From Clostridium sp. D43t1_170807_H7 (GTDB lineage Bacteria > Bacillota > Clostridia > Clostridiales > Clostridiaceae): DNA of 64,000 nt. The notes beneath the pieces are model-generated. The model was not told the origin of the DNA, did no database searches, and saw only the letters and a list, made by a program, of their open reading frames with translations. The position numbers and the translations under genes are program-made. The stretch is taken from the NCBI RefSeq assembly GCF_015555905.1, contig NZ_JADNLK010000010.1, positions 62,001 to 126,000 of the forward strand, in the 5' to 3' direction. Positions 43,985 through 54,066 of this stretch are shown here, one piece after another (within the stretch, counting starts at the first letter, position 1; every line of letters begins with the position of its first letter).

Positions 43985-45463
43985 TTATAGAATTATACAA
44001 ATTAATCCGCCATTACCTTCATTTATAATCTTTTGAAGAGTCTTTTGTATTTTTACTTGAACATCTTCTGGCATTTTATATAGCTTGTTTTGTAATCCTT
44101 CTTTAACTAATACCTCTAAAGATTTACCAAACATATTACTTTGCCATAATGATGCTGGGTCTTTATCAAATTGGTCCATAAGAGCATTAACTAACTCTTC
44201 ACTTTCCTTTTCAGATCCCATTATTGGACTAATTTCTGTTTTAATATCTGCTTTAATAAAATGTAATGATGGAGCACTAGCCTTAAGTTTAACTCCGAAC
44301 TTAGTTCCTTGTTTAACTATTTCAGGCTCTTCAAATTTCATTTCACTTAATTGAGGAGCAACAAGACCATATCCAGTTTCCCTAACATCAACTAAAGCAT
44401 CCTTAATCTTATCATATTCACGTTTTGCAATATTTAAATCTTTTACAAGAGCTATTAAATCACTCTCACTTTCAATTTCAGCATCGCAATTTTCACTAAG
44501 TACTTTATAAAAAATAGTTTCACTTGGTTTAAGTAGTATCCTTGCAGTACCTTCACCAAGATTTATTTCACTTAAATCTGATGCGCTTAAATTTTCATTT
44601 TCCTTTGCATCGCTAAAGGCTGGTTTTATGTCTCTTATTTTATCTACACTTTGACACATTCCCTTAATAATTTTGAAAAATTCTTTTTTTAACCAATGAT
44701 TTGGATCTAGGTTTTCAACCCAAAGAGGCATGTCTATATTTATTTCTTTTACAGGGAACTCCTTAAGTACATGCTTAAATAGCTTCTCAATATCCTTTTC
44801 TGTCATATTATAAACATCCATAACCTGAACTTCTACATCATACTTTTTCTCTAGTTCATCCTTTAATGCCTCTGTTTCAGGAGAGTTTATGTTTTTGGTA
44901 TTAAGTACAACTATGAAAGGCTTGTTAATTGCTTTAAGCTCTTCTACTACCCTTTCTTCAGCCTCTAAGTATTCCTCTCTATTTATACCTGTAATACTAC
45001 CATCAGTAGTTACTAAAAGTCCAACAGTCGAATGATCTGTTATAACTTTTCTTGTCCCAATTTCAGCAGCATCTTCAAATGGTATTTCATATTCATACCA
45101 TGGAGTATTAACCATCTTAGGCTCTTCATCCTCTAAGTATCCTAAAGCCCCTTTAACTATATACCCCACACAATCTACCATTCTAACCTTTAATTTAATA
45201 TCTTCATCAATAGTTATTTCTACAGCTTCATTTGGAACAAATTTAGGTTCCGTAGTATGGATAGTTTTCCCTGATCCACTTTGTGGTAATTCATCCTTAG
45301 CTCTTTCCTTTTTATAAGCATTATCAATCTTTGGTATAACCATAAGGTCCATAAACTTCTTAATAAATGTAGATTTTCCAGTTCTAACTGGCCCAACAAC
45401 ACCTAAGTATATGTCACCTTGAGTCCTTTCTGCAATATCCTTATATATATTGAAATCGCCCAT
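43985..45463 (-). CDS. spoIVA: Stage IV sporulation protein A (SpoIVA)
   Basis: ATPase that polymerises on the forespore surface as the basement layer of the spore coat, anchored by SpoVM. 492 aa, full length; Walker A GPVRTGKST at 24-32, the MVDCVGYIVKGALGYLEDEEPKMV switch region near 92, and a C-terminal EGNGGLICIIL tail that contacts the coat. AGGAGGGTGTACTT precedes the ATG. Its neighbour gpsA is conserved. Confidence 0.97.
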   Translation of the reverse strand: MGDFNIYKDIAERTQGDIYLGVVGPVRTGKSTFIKKFMDLMVIPKIDNAYKKERAKDELPQSGSGKTIHTTEPKFVPNEAVEITIDEDIKLKVRMVDCVGYIVKGALGYLEDEEPKMVNTPWYEYEIPFEDAAEIGTRKVITDHSTVGLLVTTDGSITGINREEYLEAEERVVEELKAINKPFIVVLNTKNINSPETEALKDELEKKYDVEVQVMDVYNMTEKDIEKLFKHVLKEFPVKEINIDMPLWVENLDPNHWLKKEFFKIIKGMCQSVDKIRDIKPAFSDAKENENLSASDLSEINLGEGTARILLKPSETIFYKVLSENCDAEIESESDLIALVKDLNIAKREYDKIKDALVDVRETGYGLVAPQLSEMKFEEPEIVKQGTKFGVKLKASAPSLHFIKADIKTEISPIMGSEKESEELVNALMDQFDKDPASLWQSNMFGKSLEVLVKEGLQNKLYKMPEDVQVKIQKTLQKIINEGNGGLICIIL

Positions 45464-45791
45464 AAGTACACCCTCCTATTTATTTTTAACACTATATATA
45501 TATTCCTAAGCCAAAAAAAGTATACTATTTTTTTAAGTTTATTGATTTAAATTAAAATTTTGTTTTTTAGAATCTAGTACTAGAGTTAACTTTCTTCTTA
45601 AGTATCTATATAGTTAACAATATGTTGTAGGATAAATATTTATGATGTACTTTTAAATTTTATTTTTACATAACTCAATATTATTTTTATGGCTGCTTTA
45701 ATCTACTAATAATATTAAGTAAAAATACTATTATAATTAAAAACTGCTAACAAAAAAGGTGAAATTACAAAATTGTAACTTCACCTTTTTA
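45464..45791. other. Intergenic region between gpsA and spoIVA
   Basis: No gene seen in 328 bp. It carries the gpsA terminator at its low end, a 12-bp palindrome TCTAGTACTAGA near 45573-45584, and otherwise A/T-rich sequence. A sigma-E promoter for spoIVA is expected here, but I could not pick one with confidence. Confidence 0.4.
45752..45791 (-). terminator. Intrinsic terminator after gpsA
   Basis: AAAAAGGTGAAGTTACAA pairs with its near-complement over 17-18 bp with one mismatch, ending in six T on the minus strand, directly past the gpsA stop. Confidence 0.92.
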
Positions 45792-46784
45792 CTAATAATT
45801 TTCAGCTTTTTTATCTCTTTCTAATAATTCGCTAACCATATTTCTTGCATCTTTACCTTCAAAAAGAACTTTGTAAAGCGCATCTGTTATTGGCATTTCA
45901 ACACCTAACTTTTCCTTTAAGTTATAAAATGCATGACAAGCCTTTATTCCTTCAACAACCATTCCTACTTCTTCTACAGCTTCTTCCCTAGTTTTTCCGC
46001 TTCCTATTAAATATCCAGCTCTTCTATTTCTTGAATGCATGCTAGTACAAGTAACTATTAAGTCCCCCATACCAGTTAGACCTAAAAATGTTTCAATTTT
46101 TCCACCAAGCTTAGTACCTATTCTTACTATCTCAGCCATACCTCTTGTCATTAATGCTGCCTTTGTATTATCTCCATAGCCTAAACCATCACATACTCCA
46201 GCTGCAAGAGCAATAATATTCTTTACAGCTCCACCAATCTCTACTCCAACTAAATCATCATTAGTATATACTCTAAATGTTTTAGTCATAAATAAATCTT
46301 GAATTTCTTCTGCAACTTTCATATTTTTAGATGAAGTCAGTACAGTGGTTGGAATATTAAATGCAACCTCTTCTGCATGACTTGGTCCAGATAATACTAC
46401 AACAGGATTTCCAATCTCTTCTTCAATAACTTCAACTAAAGTTTTATTGCTACCTTCTTCAATTCCCTTTGCAATGCAAATTACAGGTATAGTTTCATCT
46501 ATTAATCCTTTAAGACTTCTAGAAGCACTTCTTATTACATGGGATGGAACAGCTAATACTACATAATCACTATCTATAATAGCTTCTTCCAAAGTATTAT
46601 AAGCCGTAACATTTTTAGGCACATCTAATCCCTTAATAAACTTATCATTTCGTCTATTTACATTAATATCCTCTACAACAGCATCATCTCTATCATATAC
46701 TGCTACTGTATTTCCTTTGTTTGCTAATAAAATAGCTAAAGAAATCCCGAAACTTCCTCCGCCTAAAAAAGTCACCTTACTCAT
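45792..46784 (-). CDS. gpsA: NAD(P)H-dependent glycerol-3-phosphate dehydrogenase
   Basis: Makes sn-glycerol-3-phosphate for phospholipids. 330 aa; nucleotide site [23 protein letters not shown]-like [10 protein letters not shown] near 110, catalytic [34 protein letters not shown] near 188-220. It starts 2 nt after der ends. The acyltransferase gene plsY, often found between them in clostridia, is absent. Confidence 0.97.
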   Translation of the reverse strand: MSKVTFLGGGSFGISLAILLANKGNTVAVYDRDDAVVEDINVNRRNDKFIKGLDVPKNVTAYNTLEEAIIDSDYVVLAVPSHVIRSASRSLKGLIDETIPVICIAKGIEEGSNKTLVEVIEEEIGNPVVVLSGPSHAEEVAFNIPTTVLTSSKNMKVAEEIQDLFMTKTFRVYTNDDLVGVEIGGAVKNIIALAAGVCDGLGYGDNTKAALMTRGMAEIVRIGTKLGGKIETFLGLTGMGDLIVTCTSMHSRNRRAGYLIGSGKTREEAVEEVGMVVEGIKACHAFYNLKEKLGVEMPITDALYKVLFEGKDARNMVSELLERDKKAENY

Positions 46785-46786
46785 AA

Positions 46787-48106
46787 TTAACTATCCTTTC
46801 TCTCCCTATATTCTATTTGTATACCAGTTCCACTGAAATCAAAATTATCTCTTAATTGATTCTCTAAGTATCTTTCATATGAGAAATGTCTTGCATTTAC
46901 ATCATTAACGAAGAATACAAACTTTGGTGGTTTTGTAGCTACTTGAGTAGCATAGTATATTTTTAATCTCTTTAAAGCTACAACTGGTGGTTCTTTCATT
47001 AATATAGCCTTACTAATAACATCATTTAATACACCAGTTCCAACTCTCTTATTATAATTATCATAACACTCTTTAGCAATTTCAAGAACCTTATGAGCTC
47101 TTTGACCTGTTAATGCTGATATAAATAAGAACTTAGCATACTTTATAAACTTAAGTTTACTTTGTAAATCTTTCTTATAGTTATCCATTGTCTTATCATC
47201 TTTTTCAATAAGATCCCACTTATTAACTATAACCATTATAGCTTTATTTAGTTCATGAGCAAATCCTATAATTTTTTCATCTTGCTCTGTTACACCTTCT
47301 GTTGCATCTATCATTAATATACAAACATCAGCTCTTTCAACTGCGGCAAGTGTTCTAATAACTGAATATCTTTCAATTTCTTCTTTAACTTTGCTCTTTC
47401 TTCTAAGACCAGCAGTATCAATTAAAGTAAACTTTCCAAATTCGTTTTCAATTTTACTGTCTATAGCATCTCTTGTAGTTCCAGCTATATCAGATACTAT
47501 TAATCTATCTTCACCTAATAATCTATTTATTAATGATGACTTACCTACATTAGGCTTACCTATCATAGCAATTTTTATATCATCCTCTTCTTCATCTTTG
47601 CTTCCTATAGAATCAAAATGAGATACTACCATATCAAGCATATCTCCAAGACCTTTTCCTTGACCTGCTGATACAGCAACTGGGTCACCTATACCTAAGT
47701 TATAGAATTCCCAAGCATTTTCTTCGTCCTTTAAGTTATCAATTTTATTAACAACTAATACAACTGGCTTCTTTGATTTTCTAAGCATTGTAGCAACTTC
47801 ATTATCAGCTGCTGTTAATCCTTCCTTACCATCAACTACAAACATTATAACATCAGCAGTTTCTATAGCAATATTCGCTTGTCTTCTCATTTGCTTAACT
47901 ATTATATCTTGGTTTTCTGGCTCTATACCACCTGTATCAATCATAGTGAAAACATGATTTAGCCATTCAGCTTCTGCATATACTCTATCTCTTGTTACAC
48001 CTGGTGTATCTTGAACTATTGAAATTCTTTTTCCTGCTAATTTATTGAATAATGTAGACTTACCTACATTTGGTCTTCCAACTATAGCTACTATTGGTTT
48101 TGCCAT
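46787..48106 (-). CDS. der: Ribosome-associated GTPase Der (EngA)
   Basis: Tandem-GTPase factor for 50S maturation. 439 aa; first G domain [21 protein letters not shown]; second [27 protein letters not shown]; then a C-terminal KH-like domain. I use ATG 48106 ([10 protein letters not shown]) with AGGAGGAAGAATAAGA before it; an upstream in-frame start lies in the binding site. Follows the DUF512 gene by 2 nt. Confidence 0.97.
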   Translation of the reverse strand: MAKPIVAIVGRPNVGKSTLFNKLAGKRISIVQDTPGVTRDRVYAEAEWLNHVFTMIDTGGIEPENQDIIVKQMRRQANIAIETADVIMFVVDGKEGLTAADNEVATMLRKSKKPVVLVVNKIDNLKDEENAWEFYNLGIGDPVAVSAGQGKGLGDMLDMVVSHFDSIGSKDEEEDDIKIAMIGKPNVGKSSLINRLLGEDRLIVSDIAGTTRDAIDSKIENEFGKFTLIDTAGLRRKSKVKEEIERYSVIRTLAAVERADVCILMIDATEGVTEQDEKIIGFAHELNKAIMVIVNKWDLIEKDDKTMDNYKKDLQSKLKFIKYAKFLFISALTGQRAHKVLEIAKECYDNYNKRVGTGVLNDVISKAILMKEPPVVALKRLKIYYATQVATKPPKFVFFVNDVNARHFSYERYLENQLRDNFDFSGTGIQIEYRERKDS

Positions 48107-48108
48107 TC

Positions 48109-49443
48109 TTATTCTTCCTCCTGACATGCATCATTTATTATGCTTACTATATCTTCTCCTGTATGATCACATACAAGAACCTTAACACCTAATTCTCTTT
48201 CTATATCATCTATCTTTGTATCATCTAACATAATATATTCAGCTGGCCCTAGCTCGTATCCTTTTCTAAACATATTATTAGGCATAATTAAGTACTCGCT
48301 ATTAATCTTTCCTTTTAATTGTCCTATTATATCTGTCCCTGTAAGAAGTCCTGCAACAGTTATAGTTTCTCCAAAGAAATGATTAATAATTTTATATGTA
48401 TCTATTTTAATATTAGGGTTAACTTTCATTAACTTCTTCATTCCCTTACTTACTTCATCAAAAGCAAGCTTTCCAGTTGGAATTGAAAAAGTTCCTTTTA
48501 TATTTCTATTTAAATCCTGAGCAGTATAGTTTATAGCTTCTCTAAAGCATCTAATCATACCAATTCCATCTTCTATTTGCTCATATCCATTATAAAAACT
48601 TTCTTCAGGTACATCTATACCTGCAACTAAATAAAATTCATCAGAAAATCTTACAAATGGATCATTTATCTCTTCCATAAATCTCTTTTGGAATTCCATA
48701 ACCATTTCTAATTCTTTTCTTGCTGATTCTTTAGTAAATGTTTTTACTTGAACTAATCCTTCTCTATATTTAGTAACTCCAATAGGTACTACTGCAATAT
48801 TTGAAACTGATGGATATAACTCATATAATTCGGTAATAGTTCTTTTTAATTCTTCTCCATTATTAACTTCTGGTATCAGAACTATCTGGCAATGCATTTC
48901 TATTCCTGCATCTGCAAGTCTCTTCATTCTTTCATATACTGATCCTGCAAATCTATTACCAAGCATTTTAACTCTTAAATCTGGATTTGTTGTATGTACA
49001 GAAATATTTATAGGACTTATTCTATATCTTATAATTCTGTCTATATCCTCATCCTTCATATTTGTTAAAGTAACAAAATTACCTTGAAGGAATGAAAGAC
49101 GTGAATCATCATCTTTAAAATAAAGGGTTTCTCTCATACCTTTTGGATTTTGGTCTATAAAGCAAAACATACATTTATTACTACATCTTTTTGCTTTATC
49201 CATAATACCGCCACCAAACTCAAGACCTAGTTCTTCTCCATAGTCTTTCTCTATTTCATAGTCCCAAATCTCTCCATTTGGTTTTTGTATCTCTAATACT
49301 ATTTCTTCATCATTAGTTAAAAACCTGTAGTCTATAATATCAACTATCTTTTCTCCATTTACTGATAATAAAATATCATTTTCTTCAATGCCGACTTCTT
49401 CAGCAATACTATCAGGCATTACACTTGTTATTACATTCTTCAT
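48109..49443 (-). CDS. DUF512 radical SAM/PDZ protein
   Basis: 444 aa: N-terminal PDZ-like domain ([26 protein letters not shown]), then a radical SAM cluster CX3CX2C at Cys87, Cys91 and Cys94 ([13 protein letters not shown]), and a C-terminal DUF512 domain ([27 protein letters not shown]). Widespread in clostridia next to der; substrate unknown. ATG 49443 is preceded by GGAGTGGACATT; an in-frame GTG three codons upstream lies in the spacer. Own promoter. Confidence 0.88.
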   Translation of the reverse strand: MKNVITSVMPDSIAEEVGIEENDILLSVNGEKIVDIIDYRFLTNDEEIVLEIQKPNGEIWDYEIEKDYGEELGLEFGGGIMDKAKRCSNKCMFCFIDQNPKGMRETLYFKDDDSRLSFLQGNFVTLTNMKDEDIDRIIRYRISPINISVHTTNPDLRVKMLGNRFAGSVYERMKRLADAGIEMHCQIVLIPEVNNGEELKRTITELYELYPSVSNIAVVPIGVTKYREGLVQVKTFTKESARKELEMVMEFQKRFMEEINDPFVRFSDEFYLVAGIDVPEESFYNGYEQIEDGIGMIRCFREAINYTAQDLNRNIKGTFSIPTGKLAFDEVSKGMKKLMKVNPNIKIDTYKIINHFFGETITVAGLLTGTDIIGQLKGKINSEYLIMPNNMFRKGYELGPAEYIMLDDTKIDDIERELGVKVLVCDHTGEDIVSIINDACQEEE

Positions 49444-49480
49444 AATGTCCACTCCTATAATTACCTATCATCTCTATGAT

Positions 49481-49509
49481 ATATTAACCTAATAATTTTA
49501 TTCAGTCAA
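49481..49509 (-). promoter_or_regulatory. Sigma-A promoter for DUF512-der-gpsA
   Basis: TTGACT, 17 nt, TAATAT on the minus strand, about 30 nt ahead of the DUF512 gene. Confidence 0.8.
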
Positions 49510-49577
49510 CTAACAGTTAAGTTAATTTCTAAAATTAAATTTTACACTACCTATATGCAATTTTTCAAATTATTAAG

Positions 49578-49608
49578 TAAAAAAAAGAATATAGGTTACC
49601 CCATATCC
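49578..49608 (-). terminator. Intrinsic terminator after phoU
   Basis: GGATATGGG and CCTATATTC pair over 9 bp with G-T wobbles, followed by eight T on the minus strand. It closes the pst-phoU transcript. Confidence 0.82.
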
Positions 49609-49615
49609 TTTATTA

Positions 49616-50272
49616 TTACTCATTTAGGTCTACATAATCACCTTTTGTAGAAAAAATTATCCACTCACAAATATTTGTTACGTGATCTCCAACCCTTTCA
49701 AGATATTTAGATGCAAATAATATTTGAGCACCCTTATTTATTATATTTTCATCTTTTACCATCTTCTTCAACATATCATTAAATAATCCACGATATAATA
49801 TATCAACTTCATCATCCATCTTACATATTTCATAAGCTGCATCTACATCACCTGCAACAAATGCTTCAAGAGACTTATTAATCATTTTTCTTAATATATC
49901 TACCATCTGCCAAATAGGATCACATTCTTCACCTAAAACATCTAATTCAACCCTTTTGGCAATTTTACATATATCAACTGCATAATCAGCCATTCTCTCT
50001 AAATCTGTAACTATTTTAGAAGTTGCAAATATTTTTCTTAAATCTGTAGCAACTGGAGATTCCATAGCCATAAACTTTAAACATTGTTCTTCAATATTTC
50101 TATTTAACTCGTCAACCTTATCGTCATTTTCTATAACTTGCTTTACAAGTTCCATATCTTTATTTTTAAAAGCTTCTATACTATTGTATATTTGCTTTTC
50201 AACTAAACTTCCCATTTCAGCAAGCTCTGTTCTTAATAACTTCATTCTCTTGTCTAAAAGATTTCTTGTCAT
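49616..50272 (-). CDS. phoU: Phosphate-specific transport system accessory protein PhoU
   Basis: 218-aa three-helix-bundle repeat protein that relays Pst status to the Pho two-component system. The two PhoU repeats show the metal-binding pattern: ATDLRKIFATSKIVTDLERMADYAVDI near 63 and FASKYLERVGDHVTNICEWIIF near 185. Last gene of pstSCAB-phoU, 28 nt after pstB. Confidence 0.96.
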   Translation of the reverse strand: MTRNLLDKRMKLLRTELAEMGSLVEKQIYNSIEAFKNKDMELVKQVIENDDKVDELNRNIEEQCLKFMAMESPVATDLRKIFATSKIVTDLERMADYAVDICKIAKRVELDVLGEECDPIWQMVDILRKMINKSLEAFVAGDVDAAYEICKMDDEVDILYRGLFNDMLKKMVKDENIINKGAQILFASKYLERVGDHVTNICEWIIFSTKGDYVDLNE

Positions 50273-50300
50273 ACTCTCACTCCCTATTATAAATTAAATT

Positions 50301-51065
50301 CTATCCGAATCTTCCAGTTATATAATCCTCCGTTCTCTTATCCTTTGGTCTGTAGAAAATATCTTCCGTTTTACCATATTCAACAACTTCTCCAGATAAG
50401 AAGAAAGCAGTCTTATCAGCAATTCTTCCAGCTTGTTGCATATTATGAGTAACAATTACAACTGTATATTGTTTCTTTAATTGATCCATAAGCTCTTCCA
50501 TTTTATTAGTTGAAATTGGGTCTAATGCCGATGTAGGTTCATCCATTAAAATTATTTCTGGAGATACAGCTATAGTTCTAGCTATACATAATCTTTGTTG
50601 TTGCCCTCCTGAAAGACCTAATGCCGACTTTTTTAATCTATCTTTTACTTCATCAAAAAGTGCAGCCCCTCTTAAACTTGTTTCAACAATTTCATCTAAT
50701 TTCTTTTTATCTTTTATTCCATGTATTCTTGGACCATAAGCTATATTATCATAAATTGACATAGGAAATGGATTTGGTTTTTGGAATACCATCCCAACCT
50801 TTTTTCTAAGATCTATTTCATCATATTCCTTATATATATCTTTACCATCTATTAAAATTTCACCATTAATTTTAACACCTTCAATTAAATCATTCATTCT
50901 ATTTAAAGTTCTTAAGAATGTAGATTTACCACATCCCGAAGGTCCTATTAATGCTGTAACTTTTTTTGCTTCTATATCTAAGTTAATATTTTTTAACGCT
51001 TTATTATCACCATAAAATAATTCTAAGTTTCTGACTTGAATTTCTGGTTTTTTTATATCTGACAT
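50301..51065 (-). CDS. pstB: Phosphate ABC transporter ATP-binding protein PstB
   Basis: 254-aa ATPase of the high-affinity phosphate importer. Walker [21 protein letters not shown] near 38, [25 protein letters not shown], signature [16 protein letters not shown] near 150, Walker [13 protein letters not shown]. It works with PstC/PstA at the membrane. Confidence 0.98.
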   Translation of the reverse strand: MSDIKKPEIQVRNLELFYGDNKALKNINLDIEAKKVTALIGPSGCGKSTFLRTLNRMNDLIEGVKINGEILIDGKDIYKEYDEIDLRKKVGMVFQKPNPFPMSIYDNIAYGPRIHGIKDKKKLDEIVETSLRGAALFDEVKDRLKKSALGLSGGQQQRLCIARTIAVSPEIILMDEPTSALDPISTNKMEELMDQLKKQYTVVIVTHNMQQAGRIADKTAFFLSGEVVEYGKTEDIFYRPKDKRTEDYITGRFG

Positions 51066-51151
51066 ATTTACACCTCAAAATCTATATGATTTTCTTTAAC
51101 TAAATAGTTACTTCATATATAGTAACTATTTACTCTTATTATACTTAAAAA

Positions 51152-51976
51152 TTAATAATTAGCTTTATTGAATTTATTACTTATAAACTTAGCTAATAAA
51201 TTTAAAACTAAAATCATTACAATTAAAACTATTCCTGCAGCAGCTGCTGATGCTATATCACCCTTTTCTTTAGTTTCAAGAAATGCATGAACTGTTAAAG
51301 TTCTACCACTTGACATTATACTTGTAGGTATCTTATAAACTGTACCTGCTGTTAAGAAAAGTGCCGCTGATTCTCCAATTACACGTCCCATAGAAAGTAT
51401 AACGCCTGAAAGTATACCTGGTATAGCACTTGGAAGTATTACTTTATACAAAGTTTGGAATCTTGTTGCTCCAAGTCCTAATGACGCTTCTCTATATGAA
51501 GGTGGAACTACTTTTAATGACTCTTCTGTTGTACGAATAATTACTGGTAATATAATTATTGCTAAAGTTAATGATCCTGCTATAAGTGAGTATCCAAACT
51601 TTAATGCAGCTACAAAAAATGCTGCTCCGAATAAACCATATACAATTGATGGTATTCCTGATAATGCTTCAGTTGAATATCTAATGACTCTAACTAACTT
51701 ACCTTGTTTTGCATATTCTTGTAAGTAAACAGCTGCAAGAACTCCGATTGGTGTTGCTACAAGTAATGATAATCCTACTGTATATAATGTAGAAATAATG
51801 AATGGTTTTATTCCACCACCACCTGATGGTTTATATTCACCAAATAAATAATCAAAACTTATTAATTTATATCCTTTAATAAATATAAATCCAATTATAA
51901 ACACTAAAATTCCTACAGTTATTAATGCTGATAAATATAATAATATCTTTAAGATATTTTCTTTAAATTTTCTCAT
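51152..51976 (-). CDS. pstA: Phosphate ABC transporter permease PstA
   Basis: 274 aa with six hydrophobic spans and the permease EAA loop (REASLGLGATRFQTLYKVILPSAIPG near 165-190). It begins 2 nt after pstC ends and is followed by an 86-nt gap before pstB. Confidence 0.96.
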   Translation of the reverse strand: MRKFKENILKILLYLSALITVGILVFIIGFIFIKGYKLISFDYLFGEYKPSGGGGIKPFIISTLYTVGLSLLVATPIGVLAAVYLQEYAKQGKLVRVIRYSTEALSGIPSIVYGLFGAAFFVAALKFGYSLIAGSLTLAIIILPVIIRTTEESLKVVPPSYREASLGLGATRFQTLYKVILPSAIPGILSGVILSMGRVIGESAALFLTAGTVYKIPTSIMSSGRTLTVHAFLETKEKGDIASAAAAGIVLIVMILVLNLLAKFISNKFNKANY

Positions 51977-51978
51977 TT

Positions 51979-52872
51979 TTATTTACCTTCCTTACTAGAA
52001 AGTTTTGAAATTGCTAAGTTTAATATTAAGATGAACGCAAATAACACAACTCCTGTTGCAAACAATAACTCTTGGTGAGATTGTGTTGCATAGCCCATTT
52101 CTAAAGCAATATTACTTGTAAGAGGTCTTACCTTATCAAAAATAGATGTTGGTATTTGAACTGAGTTACCTCCAACTAAAATTATTGCCATTGTTTCACC
52201 AATTGCTCTTCCGCATCCTAATACTATAGCTGCAAGTATACCTGACTTAGCTGCAGGTACTACAACCTTAAATGTTGTTTCTATATGTGAAGCTCCAAGT
52301 GCTAGCGAACCTTCTTTATAGCTTTTTGGAACAGCTTTTATAGCAGTAGTAGAAACTGAAATTATTGTAGGTAACATCATAACTGCTAACACAATAATTA
52401 CTGCTAATAAACTTTGTCCTTGTGGTAAATTGAAAGCTCTTTGAATCCATGGAACAATTACTGCCAAACCAAATAATCCGTATAATACAGATGGTATTCC
52501 AGCTAAAAGCTCAACTGCTGGAATTATAATTTTAGATACTCCCTTTGGAGCTATTTCCGCAATAAAAATAGCAGTTAGTAATCCTATTGGTACTCCTATT
52601 ATTAAAGCTCCTAGCGTACCATAAATGGATGCTATTATCATTGGTAATATTCCATACTTTTGATTTTCTGATGTTGGATACCATTCGGTTCCAAAAATAA
52701 ATTGTGTAAATGATTTTCCTTCTGCAAAAAATGGTCTTAAACCTTTATAGAATACAAATCCTATTATCAATATTAAACTTACTACAGCAATAAGCGCACA
52801 CACTAGAAATATTGCTCTTGTAACTTTGTCTATAACATATTTACTTTTATTATTTCTATTTTCCTCTACCAT
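51979..52872 (-). CDS. pstC: Phosphate ABC transporter permease PstC
   Basis: 297 aa, six spans, EAA loop KEGSLALGASHIETTFKVVVPAAKSG near 198-223 and GRAIGETMAIILVGGN. I use ATG 52872 (MVEENRNNKSKY), preceded by AGGAGGACTGAA; a longer in-frame start runs through the binding site. A terminator-like hairpin lies between pstS and this gene. Confidence 0.95.
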   Translation of the reverse strand: MVEENRNNKSKYVIDKVTRAIFLVCALIAVVSLILIIGFVFYKGLRPFFAEGKSFTQFIFGTEWYPTSENQKYGILPMIIASIYGTLGALIIGVPIGLLTAIFIAEIAPKGVSKIIIPAVELLAGIPSVLYGLFGLAVIVPWIQRAFNLPQGQSLLAVIIVLAVMMLPTIISVSTTAIKAVPKSYKEGSLALGASHIETTFKVVVPAAKSGILAAIVLGCGRAIGETMAIILVGGNSVQIPTSIFDKVRPLTSNIALEMGYATQSHQELLFATGVVLFAFILILNLAISKLSSKEGK

Positions 52873-52917
52873 TTCAGTCCTCCTAATGGTAATAACACAC
52901 TTTGATTTATTTATATA

Positions 52918-52950
52918 GTAAAAATGCCTCAATACCAGAGGCATCTTTAC
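52918..52950 (-). terminator. Attenuating hairpin between pstS and pstC
   Basis: GTAAAGATGCCTC and GAGGCATTTTTAC pair over 13 bp with one mismatch and a 7-nt loop on the minus strand, 14 nt past the pstS stop. The U run is part of the stem. It likely stabilises pstS mRNA or partly ends transcription, giving more binding protein than permease. Confidence 0.75.
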
Positions 52951-52963
52951 AGTTGTTTTAAAA

Positions 52964-53818
52964 CTACTCTATAGTTATTAATTTATTTTCTTCTACTATT
53001 TGTTGTCCTTCAGTACTTAATACGAAATCAATTAGTTTTTGACCATTTTCTGTTAAAGAATCTTCTTTAGTTACTAATATAAATGGTCTTGAAATCTTAT
53101 AATCACCAGCCTTAACATTCTCAGCTGTTGGTTCTACATCATTAACATTTAAGGCCTTTACAGTATTATCAATATATTCAAAAGAAGCAAATCCTATTGC
53201 ATTTTTGTTTCCTGCAACTGTAGTTTTAACAGCCCCACTACCATCTGAAATTGTAGCATCCTTTGTTAATTCTTCTGATTCATAACCAACTATTTCTTGG
53301 AATGCATCTCTTGTTCCAGATCCCTCTTCTCTTGAAACTACAACTATTGGTGAATCATCCCCACCAAGGTCCTTCCAGTTAGTAATTTCTCCTGTATATA
53401 TTTTTTTAACATCTTCTAAAGATATGTTCTTTACTGTATTTTCTGGATTTACTAATAAAGCAATACCATCGTATGCTACTGTTGTTCCTTGAACAGAAGT
53501 CTTTTCTTCATCTTTTAATTCTCTTGAAGACATCCCTATCTCTGAAATTCCAGAAATAACATCTTTTATTCCAGCACCTGAACCATTTTGTTGTATCTCT
53601 AATGTTATATTATTATTCTCTTCTTCATATTTTTCTTGAATTTTTTCCATTAATGGACCTACTGAAGTTGACCCTGAGATTGAAATTGTTACTGAATCTT
53701 TGTTAGAAGCTGTATTATTTTCTCCCTCTGAGCTATTTGATCCACATCCTACAAATGTTGCTCCAACCATAGTTACTAATAATGCCCCCACCATTAACTT
53801 CAATTTTTTACTTCTCAT
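52964..53818 (-). CDS. pstS: Phosphate-binding lipoprotein PstS
   Basis: Extracytoplasmic phosphate receptor. 284 aa: signal peptide ending in the lipobox FVGCG, with the lipidated Cys at 25, then ISGSTSVGPLMEKIQEKY and the phosphate-contact SREEGSGTRDAFQEIVG near 180. ATG 53818 (MRSKKLKLMV) is preceded by GGAGGAATAAAA; an in-frame start 13 codons upstream would spoil the signal peptide. A Pho box lies upstream. Confidence 0.96.
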   Translation of the reverse strand: MRSKKLKLMVGALLVTMVGATFVGCGSNSSEGENNTASNKDSVTISISGSTSVGPLMEKIQEKYEEENNNITLEIQQNGSGAGIKDVISGISEIGMSSRELKDEEKTSVQGTTVAYDGIALLVNPENTVKNISLEDVKKIYTGEITNWKDLGGDDSPIVVVSREEGSGTRDAFQEIVGYESEELTKDATISDGSGAVKTTVAGNKNAIGFASFEYIDNTVKALNVNDVEPTAENVKAGDYKISRPFILVTKEDSLTENGQKLIDFVLSTEGQQIVEENKLITIE

Positions 53819-53898
53819 TTTTATTCCTCCACTTTCATAAATGAATTTTTTATTCATACACCTTACACCAATAATATTATTCCTCTAAAGTTAAAGTA

Positions 53899-53948
53899 AT
53901 ATTACTTAGATGTTAAGTAACGTTAGATAAATGTTAAGATAATGTTAA
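53899..53948 (-). promoter_or_regulatory. PhoP-binding direct repeats (Pho box) and promoter of pstS
   Basis: On the minus strand TTAACA, TTAACA, CTAACG and TTAACA occur at 53943-53948, 53932-53937, 53921-53926 and 53911-53916, i.e. every 11, 11 and 10 bp. This is the TT(A/C/T)A(C/T)A tandem arrangement known for PhoP of Bacillus. A TAATAT -10 follows at 53899-53904. It makes pstSCAB-phoU a direct PhoP target. Confidence 0.82.
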
Positions 53949-53983
53949 ATATGTATATTTTTTGTAACAAAAGAAATAATATT

Positions 53984-54030
53984 AATAAAAAAATAAGATA
54001 AAAATATATTAAATATCTTTACCTTATTTT
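53984..54030 (-). terminator. Intrinsic terminator after phoR
   Basis: An 18-bp stem (53990-54007 / 54013-54030) with two G-U wobbles in the minus-strand RNA, 5-nt loop, and a T run. It separates phoPR from pst. Confidence 0.82.
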
Positions 54031-54066
54031 TATTTACCATTTTCTTATATTTTATTATTAAATTTA

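Noticed and set aside
52918-52950. Full transcription terminator separating pstS from pstC
   Set aside because: The U run is part of the stem and pstC-A-B-phoU have no other promoter that I can see, so attenuation or mRNA stabilisation is more likely than complete termination.
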